The notes below the pieces were generated by a model that did no database searches, was not told where the DNA came from, and worked only from the letters and a program-made list of their open reading frames with translations. From assembly GCA_019637175.1 (NCBI GenBank), contig JAHBWD010000021.1, forward strand, positions 62,001 to 126,000: a stretch of 64,000 nucleotides of DNA, in the 5' to 3' direction. Origin of the DNA: Labilithrix sp. (GTDB lineage: Bacteria; Myxococcota_A; Polyangia; Polyangiales; Polyangiaceae). A program made the translations under genes and the position numbers. Position 1 is the first letter of the stretch. Each line of letters starts with the position of its first letter. This document shows positions 25,156 through 31,608 of the stretch, in pieces.

Positions 25156-26148
25156 ATGGCGCCCGTTCCGCTCTCCGTCCTCGATCTCGTCTCCGTCGTG
25201 CAAGGCTCGGCGCCGCGCGAGGCCCTCCACCGCAGCCTCGATCTCGCGCAGCACGTCGAGCGCCTGGGCTTCCGGCGCTACTGGGTCGCCGAGCACCACA
25301 ACATGATCGGCATCGCGAGCGCGGCGACGTCGGTGGTCCTCGGCTACCTCGCGCAAGGCACGTCGTCGATCCGCATGGGCGCCGGTGGCATCATGCTGCC
25401 CAACCACTCCCCGCTCCAGATCGCCGAGCAGTTCGGCACGCTCGAGTCGCTCCATCCCGGGCGCATCGATCTCGGCCTCGGGCGGGCGCCGGGCACCGAT
25501 CCCGTCGCGACGCGCGCGATGCGGCGCGATCCGAACGCGGCCGATCGCTTCCCCGAAGACGTGCAAGAGCTCCAGGCGCTCTTCGCTCCGGCGCGCGACG
25601 GCCAGCGCATCCAGGCGGTGCCGGGCGCGGGCTTGCGCGTTCCGCTCTGGATCTTGGGATCGAGCCTCTTCGGCTCGCAGCTCGCCGCGTTCCTCGGGCT
25701 GCCGTACGCGTTCGCGTCGCACTTCGCGCCCGCCGCGCTCGACGCCGCGCTGGCGACGTACCGTCAGAAGTTCGAGCCCTCGGATCAGCTCGAGCGACCG
25801 TACGCGATGGCGGGCGTCAACGTCGTCGTCGCCGACACCGACGCGGAGGCGAAGAGGCTCTTCTCGTCGATCCAGCAGGCGTTCTGCGATCTGCATCGGG
25901 GCACGCGCGGCCTGCTCGCGCCGCCGATCGACGACATCGACGCGTACTGGTCGCCGGCAGAGAAGGCGACGGCCGAGAGCATGCTCGCGTGCTCGTTCGT
26001 CGGCTCGCCGGAGACGGTGCGCCGCGGCCTCGATCGCTTCGTCGAGCGGACCGAGATCGACGAGCTCATCGTCGCGACCACGCTCTTCGATCACGAGGCG
26101 CGCAAGCGATCGTTCTCGATGCTGGCCGATCTCTGGGAGCGGCGTTAG
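25156..26148 (+). CDS. Luciferase-like (LLM) flavin-dependent oxidoreductase
   Basis: A 330-residue LLM-class monooxygenase-like protein: VPLSVLDLVSVVQGSAPREA, AEHHNMIGIASAATSVVLG, GGIMLPNHSPLQIAEQFGTLE and DLGLGRAPGTDP. These correspond to the subfamily of alkanal-monooxygenase-like proteins with unknown substrates (YhbW-type). ATG 25156 follows a weak aagga site. The stop overlaps the convergent alpha/beta hydrolase gene by four bases. FMN-dependent oxidation is the family activity. Confidence 0.9.
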   Translation: MAPVPLSVLDLVSVVQGSAPREALHRSLDLAQHVERLGFRRYWVAEHHNMIGIASAATSVVLGYLAQGTSSIRMGAGGIMLPNHSPLQIAEQFGTLESLHPGRIDLGLGRAPGTDPVATRAMRRDPNAADRFPEDVQELQALFAPARDGQRIQAVPGAGLRVPLWILGSSLFGSQLAAFLGLPYAFASHFAPAALDAALATYRQKFEPSDQLERPYAMAGVNVVVADTDAEAKRLFSSIQQAFCDLHRGTRGLLAPPIDDIDAYWSPAEKATAESMLACSFVGSPETVRRGLDRFVERTEIDELIVATTLFDHEARKRSFSMLADLWERR

Positions 26149-26936
26149 CGCGCCTGCGGCTTCGTCGCTTCGAGCCAGCCCACGAGCTCGGGGACGAACG
26201 ACGGGTGCTTCATGACCCAGTGGTCGACCGGGAGCCCGACCACCTTGCCGCCGACCTTCTCGAGGTGCGCGATCCAGCGCTGGCTGTGGAAGGCGAAGAG
26301 CTTCTTCTCTCCGTAGATGAAGAGCAGCGGGCACGTCGGCCAGTAGCCTTTCGTGAGCTTGGACGCGCGACCCGAGAACAGATCGAGCCAGACGTTGCGG
26401 TACGGGTAGTTCATCCACGCGCCGAGCGGGCGCGCGCGCGCGTCGGGCACCTTGGCCCTGCGCGCGAAGCCGCGCGTCATGGCGTCGCCGACGGGGCCGC
26501 CGATCATGAACGCCCACGCGAGCCACGACTGGTAGGCGACGATGCCGACCGCACCTCCCACGCTCGGCTTGAAATGAGGCGCGATGTCGACGCCCACGAC
26601 GCGCGAGACGAGCTCGGGCACGCGATGATGGACGGGGTGGCCCCAGTAGCAGCCCCAGTCGTGGAGCACGAGGGTCACGCGCCCGCCCTTGGCTGTCTTC
26701 GCCGCATCGCGCACCAGCACGACGAGCGCGTCGACGATCTCGTCGGTGGAGTGGCCCCATCGCGACGTCTTGCGTCCGTCGAAGTTCGGCAGCGTCACGC
26801 GCACGCAGCGGTGGCCCTCGGCGAGCGCGTCGACGGCTTCGTCCCAGAGCGACGCGTCGTCGGGCCAGCCCTGGATGAAGACGATCGTCTCGCCGGCCTC
26901 GTTTCCGTGGGTGATCGGCTCGAGTCGCAGCGCCAT
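26145..26936 (-). CDS. Alpha/beta hydrolase with Asp nucleophile (epoxide hydrolase/haloalkane dehalogenase type)
   Basis: A 263-residue alpha/beta hydrolase. The nucleophile elbow is LVLHDWGCYWG, where Asp stands in place of Ser, as in epoxide hydrolases and haloalkane dehalogenases. The oxyanion-side segment is IQGWPDDASLW, and the C-terminal acid/His region is PLLFIYGEKKLF and PVDHWVMKHP. The cap region (about residues 125-190) is rich in aromatic residues. ATG 26936 gives the natural start. It converges on the LLM gene. Substrate unknown. Confidence 0.85.
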   Translation of the reverse strand: MALRLEPITHGNEAGETIVFIQGWPDDASLWDEAVDALAEGHRCVRVTLPNFDGRKTSRWGHSTDEIVDALVVLVRDAAKTAKGGRVTLVLHDWGCYWGHPVHHRVPELVSRVVGVDIAPHFKPSVGGAVGIVAYQSWLAWAFMIGGPVGDAMTRGFARRAKVPDARARPLGAWMNYPYRNVWLDLFSGRASKLTKGYWPTCPLLFIYGEKKLFAFHSQRWIAHLEKVGGKVVGLPVDHWVMKHPSFVPELVGWLEATKPQAR

Positions 26937-27049
26937 GGGCACGACTCTAGCCGAGGAGGAGCCGCACACACACATCTTCACGAGCGGGCTCACGCGCCTC
27001 TGTCCACGCCCAAAGAGAAGTGAAAGCATCCATCGCGGGGAGACCGCGC

Positions 27050-27904
27050 ATGATCATCGTCTACGGCACGCGCTTCTACGGGCACACCGACAAGGTCGAG
27101 GGCGTCGGGCACGTCGCCTGTCGCTTCGTCCACATCATGTTCGTGCCGCTGATCCCGATCGAGACGATGTTCTTGCTCGGCGACGATCGCGGCGTGAAGC
27201 TGCCCTTCAGCATGAAGGCGGCGCTGTGCGGCTGGCTGCGCGGCGGCACGCTGCTCTGGGGGATCAGCTCGCTCATCGGCGGCGTCGTCGAGATGGCCGA
27301 AGGCGAGATCCTGTACGGCGGCGTCCTCGTCGTCGGCGCGGTCATCGCGTTCGTGAGCTTCTTCCTCGTCGGGTTGCTCTTCGGCAAGTGCTCGGACGCG
27401 CGGAAGCGCGAGCTCATGTCCGCGCTCGGCGTCGATCCAGGTGACCTCGGCATGCACGCGCACGCGCCCGCGCCCGCCGGCCCGATGCCGATGCCGTACC
27501 CGCACGCGGGGCCTCCTCCGGCCGGCGGCTTCGGCCAGCCGCAGCCCTACGGCGCGCCGCCCTCGTTCGGACCGCCGCAACAGCAACCCGGATACGGCGC
27601 GCCTCAACAACAGCCAGGGTTCGGCGCCCCGCCGCAAGCGGCGTACGGCGCGCCGCCCTCGTTCGGACCGCCGCAGCAGCAACCCGGATACGGTCCGCCG
27701 CCGCAAGCGGGGTACGGTGCGCCCGCGCAGCCGGCGTACGGCGCGCCGCCTCAACCCGGATACGGCGCGCCGCCTCCCGCTGCACCTGCGTATGGAGCGC
27801 CTCCAGGCTACGGCGCGCCTCCGCAACCGCCTCAACCCCCTCACGGGTTCGCCCCGCAAGGTCCACCGCCGGGCTACGGCGGACCGCCGTGGAATCGCGG
27901 CTGA
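27050..27904 (+). CDS. Membrane protein with Pro/Gly/Tyr-rich repeat tail
   Basis: A 284-residue protein. The first 130 residues contain a conserved-looking start (VYGTRFYGHTDKVEGVGHVACRFVH, PLIPIETMFLL) and two membrane helices (CGWLRGGTLLWGISSLIGGVV and GGVLVVGAVIAFVSFFLVGLL). The C-terminal 130 residues are low-complexity repeats of the forms GYGAPP, FGPPQQQPGYG and PPQAGYGAP. ATG 27050 has a gcgggga ribosome site; GTG 27020 is less likely. The repeat tail probably lies in the cytosol or extends as an unstructured linker. No function known. Confidence 0.8.
   Translation: MIIVYGTRFYGHTDKVEGVGHVACRFVHIMFVPLIPIETMFLLGDDRGVKLPFSMKAALCGWLRGGTLLWGISSLIGGVVEMAEGEILYGGVLVVGAVIAFVSFFLVGLLFGKCSDARKRELMSALGVDPGDLGMHAHAPAPAGPMPMPYPHAGPPPAGGFGQPQPYGAPPSFGPPQQQPGYGAPQQQPGFGAPPQAAYGAPPSFGPPQQQPGYGPPPQAGYGAPAQPAYGAPPQPGYGAPPPAAPAYGAPPGYGAPPQPPQPPHGFAPQGPPPGYGGPPWNRG
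27548..27693 (+). repeat. Direct repeat of 50 bp at 96-bp spacing
   Basis: 27548-27597 and 27644-27693 are identical at 49 of 50 positions and lie 96 bases (32 codons) apart. They encode the same peptide (GAPPSFGPPQQQPGYG). This is a recent in-frame duplication inside the Pro-rich tail and a likely site of length variation. Confidence 0.85.
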
Positions 27905-27909
27905 TCGCG

Positions 27910-28569
27910 ATGAAGCGCGCTCTGCCCGTCGTGCTCTTGGCCCTCGCGTCGGCTCCCGTCGTGTTCGTGTACGCGTGCTCGAACGACGGCGGCTCGTCGG
28001 GCGCCGCGCCCTCGGCTTCGGCGCCCGCGCCCACGTCGACGCCGACGACGCCGGAGTCGCGCGACGACGCCGGTCCCGCGGACGCGACCGCGACCGACGC
28101 CGCGGACGGCGCGTGCGCCTTCGACGCGCCCGAGCTCGACGGCGGCGGCTTGTGCGGCGCGCGCCCGTTCGGATCGCCCGCGGCGATCTTGTCGCTCGCC
28201 GACGCCGCGTTCGAGGTCGACGGCGTGGGCGCGATCCCGCCGGGGATCTACGACGTCACGTCGGGCGATCGCACGACGTCGCTCCCGTACAACTGGCGCG
28301 AGACGCTGGTGCTCGACGGAACGAGCTATACGCAGATCCGCCGCTTCGACACGTCGATGGGCAACGAGGGTCCGACGAACTCGCGCTCGGGCACGTATTC
28401 GGTGGACAACGGTGAGATCACGTTCGTCGCCGGCTGCGCGAAGAACGCCGACGGCGGAGACATCACCGCCGGCACGAACACCTTCCGCTACGAGATCGAG
28501 ACGAAGGGCTGCACCGTCGAGCTACGCATGATCGTCGCGGGAACGCTCCTCACGTTCACGCGACGTTGA
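27910..28569 (+). CDS. Lipoprotein of unknown function
   Basis: A 219-residue lipoprotein with signal peptide and lipobox FVYAC (Cys23), a Ser/Ala/Asp/Thr-rich linker of about 50 residues and a compact Cys-containing domain (GACAFDAPELDGGGLCGARP, PYNWRETLVLDGTSYTQIR, GTYSVDNGEITFVAGCAKN) with beta strands, resembling small secreted lipocalin-like or eight-stranded domains. ATG 27910 is preferred over GTG 27889 because it gives a clean signal peptide. Stops converge with the next gene. Confidence 0.75.
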   Translation: MKRALPVVLLALASAPVVFVYACSNDGGSSGAAPSASAPAPTSTPTTPESRDDAGPADATATDAADGACAFDAPELDGGGLCGARPFGSPAAILSLADAAFEVDGVGAIPPGIYDVTSGDRTTSLPYNWRETLVLDGTSYTQIRRFDTSMGNEGPTNSRSGTYSVDNGEITFVAGCAKNADGGDITAGTNTFRYEIETKGCTVELRMIVAGTLLTFTRR

Positions 28570-28570
28570 T

Positions 28571-28951
28571 TCACTGCGCGCCGGGCTTGCCGTTCTTGTC
28601 GCCGGTGTGAGCCTTCTTGCCGCCGCCGCGACCGGCGCCGTGCCCGCTGCCGTGCTCGGTCGACGTGCCGCCCGGATGGCCGTCCTTGTTGCCGACCGCT
28701 TCGCCCTGCTTGCCGGCGTTGTTGCGCCCGCCGCCCTGACCGCTCCCGTGCTGCTGCGTGTTGCCGCCGGGCGTGCCGTCTTTGTTGCCGCTCGCTTCCT
28801 TGCGGTGCCCATGCTGGCCGCCGCCGGTGCCCGAGCCATGCTGCTGCGTCGTACCCGTCGCCGCGACCGCAGGGGGCGCGGGGGTCGATGCGTTGCATGC
28901 GGCCAGGGCGAAAACACCAACCACCACCAGCGCGAGCTTCGTTCCAGACAT
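28571..28951 (-). CDS. Small Gly/His/Lys-rich repeat lipoprotein
   Basis: A 126-residue lipoprotein: signal peptide with lipobox ALAAC (Cys19), then about 100 low-complexity residues built from a repeat of roughly 30 residues: QQHGSGxGGG (residues 36-45 and 66-75, partial at about 99) and GNKDGxPGG (55-63 and 87-95). Many His residues could bind metal or polyanions; this is inference. A strong ribosome site (aggagg) precedes ATG 28951, and two tandem palindromes lie just upstream of it. Confidence 0.72.
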   Translation of the reverse strand: MSGTKLALVVVGVFALAACNASTPAPPAVAATGTTQQHGSGTGGGQHGHRKEASGNKDGTPGGNTQQHGSGQGGGRNNAGKQGEAVGNKDGHPGGTSTEHGSGHGAGRGGGKKAHTGDKNGKPGAQ

Positions 28952-28964
28952 CGTCGGCCTCCTG

Positions 28965-28986
28965 CGTGTAACACGCGTGTAACACG
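28965..28986. promoter_or_regulatory. Two tandem copies of palindrome cgtgtaacacg
   Basis: The 11-bp palindrome cgtgt-a-acacg occurs twice in direct succession (28965-28975 and 28976-28986), immediately upstream of the ribosome site of the Gly/His-rich lipoprotein gene at 28951. Tandem, phased dyads of one helical turn each are typical of operators for dimeric repressors, or of an mRNA hairpin controlling the start. No regulator gene lies next to it. Confidence 0.5.
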
Positions 28987-29097
28987 TTACCGATTACCCG
29001 ATCGCTGGCAAAAAACAAGCACCGTGCGGGCTCGCGCCGGAGGATTGCCGCGACGCGCCATGGCCGGTCGCGTGAAGGTCAGCCGTGGGCGGGCGCT

Positions 29098-29859
29098 TCA
29101 GAGGCGCGCGAAGTGGCTCGCGATCTCGGCGTGCACGACGGAGGGATGGGTGAGCGGCGCCATGTGCCCCGTCTTCGGCATCTCGACGAGGACGACGTTC
29201 GATCGGCGGCGGGCGAGCGCCTGCGTGACCGCGCGCGAGTGGACCGTCGTGCGCTCGCCCATCACGAGCGTCGTCGGGACGTCGAGCGCGTAGTCGTCGA
29301 AGGGCGTTCGCGCCGCGAAGCAGAGCCGTACCTCCTGGAACATCTTCCAGCCCATCGCGCGCGAGTGCGCCTTCATCACGTCGGGGAGGCGCGCCCACGA
29401 TCCCGGGCGGTTCCAGTAGTCGATGAAGGCCTCGAGCCACGCGTCGCCACCGGCGTTCGCTTCGTCGAAGAGCGGGCCCTCCGCGAGCGCGCGGTGCTCG
29501 GCGCGGATCGCGGGATCGATCTCGCGATCGCCCTCGAGCGCGCCGAAGAGCACCGGCTCGTCGAGGAAGAGCGAGGCGAGCTTCTCGCGCAGGCGCGGAA
29601 GCGCCGAGAGCGCGACCGTCGCGCCGTAGGAGTGCGCGACGACGTGCAGGCGCTCGACGGACGGAGGGACGTGCGACAGGACGTGCTCGACCTCGTCGTC
29701 GATCGTGATCGTGCGGTCGCGCTCGACGACGGGATGCGGCGGATATCCCAGGTTCGCCGGCACGAGGATGTCGCGACGACCGATCGCCTCGTCGGGGACG
29801 CCCGCCCACATCATGGGCGACGTCCCCGTCGAATGAATGAAGAGGACGGCTTCGGTCAT
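29098..29859 (-). CDS. Alpha/beta hydrolase (Ser nucleophile)
   Basis: A 253-residue hydrolase: oxyanion segment FIHSTGTSPMMW, nucleophile Ser in VVAHSYGATVALS, acid region PTTLVMGERT and catalytic His in MPKTGHMAPLTHP. The short cap between strands 6 and 7 matches esterase/lactonase-type members. Start ATG 29859, 40 bases upstream of which lies the end of another gene on the same strand. Substrate unknown. Confidence 0.9.
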   Translation of the reverse strand: MTEAVLFIHSTGTSPMMWAGVPDEAIGRRDILVPANLGYPPHPVVERDRTITIDDEVEHVLSHVPPSVERLHVVAHSYGATVALSALPRLREKLASLFLDEPVLFGALEGDREIDPAIRAEHRALAEGPLFDEANAGGDAWLEAFIDYWNRPGSWARLPDVMKAHSRAMGWKMFQEVRLCFAARTPFDDYALDVPTTLVMGERTTVHSRAVTQALARRRSNVVLVEMPKTGHMAPLTHPSVVHAEIASHFARL

Positions 29860-29899
29860 TCGGTCGTGAGATGCCGCGATCGAGCGCGGGGTTTCCGTC

Positions 29900-30445
29900 T
29901 CAGAACTCCGTCGTGAACGAGTCGCGGCGGCGGCTCGGAGGCCACACGACCGCGCGCACGTTCCGATCGACGCAGGTGACGATCTTCGCCGCCATCTTCG
30001 CCTGGGCGGCCTTGGCCGCGCGCGACGGAGGTCGCGCCGATCGCGAAGAGGATTCGAAGCGTACGTCGATGCTCACGCCGATGGCGCGCCCGTTCTGGAC
30101 CGCCGTCTTGATCGTGATCCTCGCGTTCGGCGGCACGCGACACCCCGTGAGGACGCTGCGCATCGGCCCGGTGAGCTGCCCGTCGGTCAGGTGAACGCGA
30201 TCGTCGTGGACGTCGAGCTGCTCGGGCGTCGAGAGCGCTTCTTCGTAGGTCGCAGACGACGCCGGTCGCGCTCGCTCCGTCGCCTCCACGTGGACGCTCT
30301 CGACGTGGTGCTCTGGCTCCTCCGGCTCGGCTTCTTCGGCGGCCGGCGCGGGCGCGTGCGGAGGAGGCGGCGGGCTCGCGCACGCGGCGAGCGACGCGAG
30401 CGCAGCTCCGAACGTCGCGAGGAGACGGCCGAGCTTCTGCCTCAC
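29900..30445 (-). CDS. Lipoprotein with AgmX/TonB-like C-terminal domain
   Basis: A 181-residue lipoprotein with lipobox SLAAC (Cys22), a long Pro/Ala/Glu-rich linker, and a C-terminal domain with alternating strands (NARITIKTAVQNGRAIGVSID, KIVTCVDRNVRAVVWPPSRR) resembling the AgmX/PglI-type or TonB-like C-terminal domains common in myxobacteria. Two Cys residues in that domain could form a disulfide. It lies between the hydrolase gene and the lipoprotein gene at 30482 on the same strand. Role unknown; gliding or envelope attachment would fit the family. Confidence 0.7.
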   Translation of the reverse strand: MRQKLGRLLATFGAALASLAACASPPPPPHAPAPAAEEAEPEEPEHHVESVHVEATERARPASSATYEEALSTPEQLDVHDDRVHLTDGQLTGPMRSVLTGCRVPPNARITIKTAVQNGRAIGVSIDVRFESSSRSARPPSRAAKAAQAKMAAKIVTCVDRNVRAVVWPPSRRRDSFTTEF

Positions 30446-30481
30446 GCTTCGAGCGTAGCGTGCCGCGAGGCCACGGCCGAC

Positions 30482-31078
30482 TCATTTGCCCTTCGGCCGG
30501 TCGCACGCGCGCTCGTGCTTGCGCCGTACGCGCTTGGCCGCGGAATCACCGAGCATCTCGGCGTCCGCGCGGCACGACGGGTCCAGGGGAAAGACGTAAC
30601 CCACATCGGGCTCGTAAGCCGATCCGTCGGCCGAGGAACACGCGGAGAAGAAGAGGAGCCCGCCTCGCCCCTGCGGCGTCGCTTCGGCCTCGGCGCCTTG
30701 TCGGAGCACGAGGTGCTCGGGACCCGAGCCGGAGAGCCATCGAAGAACGCGAAGCTCGTACCGAAAATTCACGTAGCCCTTGGTCGGCGGGGGTGTCTTG
30801 CCGTCGAGGCTCGTCTTGCTCGACGCGACCACCTCCGCGATGCCGCTCATCGACGTCGCCGCGAAGTTTTCGCGGAGCATCTCGAGCGGAGGCAGCTCGC
30901 ACGACGCTCGTGGGGGCGCGGTCGCGACGGGCGCGGCGACCGCCGTCGGCGCAGCGGGCGCCGGCGCGGCGGTCGCGGGCGGCGGCGTCGACGTCGCGGG
31001 CGCGACGACCACCGGCGGCGGCGCCCCGCAGGCCGGCGCGAACGCGAACGAGGCGAGCAAGAGCCGAGCGGCCTTCAT
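30482..31078 (-). CDS. Lipoprotein of unknown function
   Basis: A 198-residue lipoprotein: signal peptide with lipobox FAPAC (Cys17), then an Ala/Pro/Thr-rich linker of about 40 residues, then a folded domain of about 135 residues with several Cys (SCELPP, FFSACSSADGS, DPSCRADAE) and an edge strand GYVNFRYELRVLRWLSG. The tail is highly basic. Its start overlaps the stop of the upstream membrane-protein gene by four bases, so it belongs to the polymerase operon. No family recognised. Confidence 0.7.
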   Translation of the reverse strand: MKAARLLLASFAFAPACGAPPPVVVAPATSTPPPATAAPAPAAPTAVAAPVATAPPRASCELPPLEMLRENFAATSMSGIAEVVASSKTSLDGKTPPPTKGYVNFRYELRVLRWLSGSGPEHLVLRQGAEAEATPQGRGGLLFFSACSSADGSAYEPDVGYVFPLDPSCRADAEMLGDSAAKRVRRKHERACDRPKGK

Positions 31079-31608
31079 GACGCGCTCGCCCGCAGCGCGC
31101 GCTCGTCCCTCGGCAGCCAGCCGTGCGCGCGGAGGAAGACGCGGACCTTGCCCTGCCACTCCTGCGCCTCGATCGGCGTGATGCGCTCGGCGGGCATGAA
31201 GATGGGTTCGCCCGAGGCTCGCTCGACGGCGAGGCGCACGCGCTCGGTCGGCGCGCCGCCGCGGCCTCCGGCGCGCGTCTCGCGATCGAGCGTGACGTCG
31301 AGCACGTCGTCGAGCGCGACGCGCGCGATCGGCTCGGCGCGGCGCTCGCGCGTCACGACGAGCGCGCCGTCGACGCGGAGAACGAAGCGCCCCTCGTCGG
31401 GCTTCTTCACCACCAGCCAGAGCGCGATCGCCGCGAAGAGACACACGAGGCCCGCGGTCGGCGACACGAGCTTCGCAGCCCCGCCGGCGACGAGCGCGGT
31501 GAGCACGATCGGCGCCATCGCGCTGCCGGAGCCGTCGCTGCTGTCGCCCGGCGCGGGCGCGGCGTCGACGAGCAGCTCACGCGGCGGATCACCCGTCATG
31601 TCGCCCAT
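31075..31608 (-). CDS. Membrane protein with two TM helices and a PH-like/YdbT-type domain
   Basis: A 177-residue protein: a Pro/Asp-rich N-terminal stretch, two hydrophobic segments (MAPIVLTALVAGGAAKLV and TAGLVCLFAAIALWLVV), and a C-terminal beta domain (GRFVLRVDGALVVTRERR, DVLDVTLDRET, RVRLAVERASGEPIFMPAER) that looks PH-like. ATG 31608 overlaps the polymerase stop by one base (TGATG), and its own stop overlaps the next lipoprotein start by four, so translation is coupled. Role unknown. Confidence 0.75.
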   Translation of the reverse strand: MGDMTGDPPRELLVDAAPAPGDSSDGSGSAMAPIVLTALVAGGAAKLVSPTAGLVCLFAAIALWLVVKKPDEGRFVLRVDGALVVTRERRAEPIARVALDDVLDVTLDRETRAGGRGGAPTERVRLAVERASGEPIFMPAERITPIEAQEWQGKVRVFLRAHGWLPRDERALRASAS

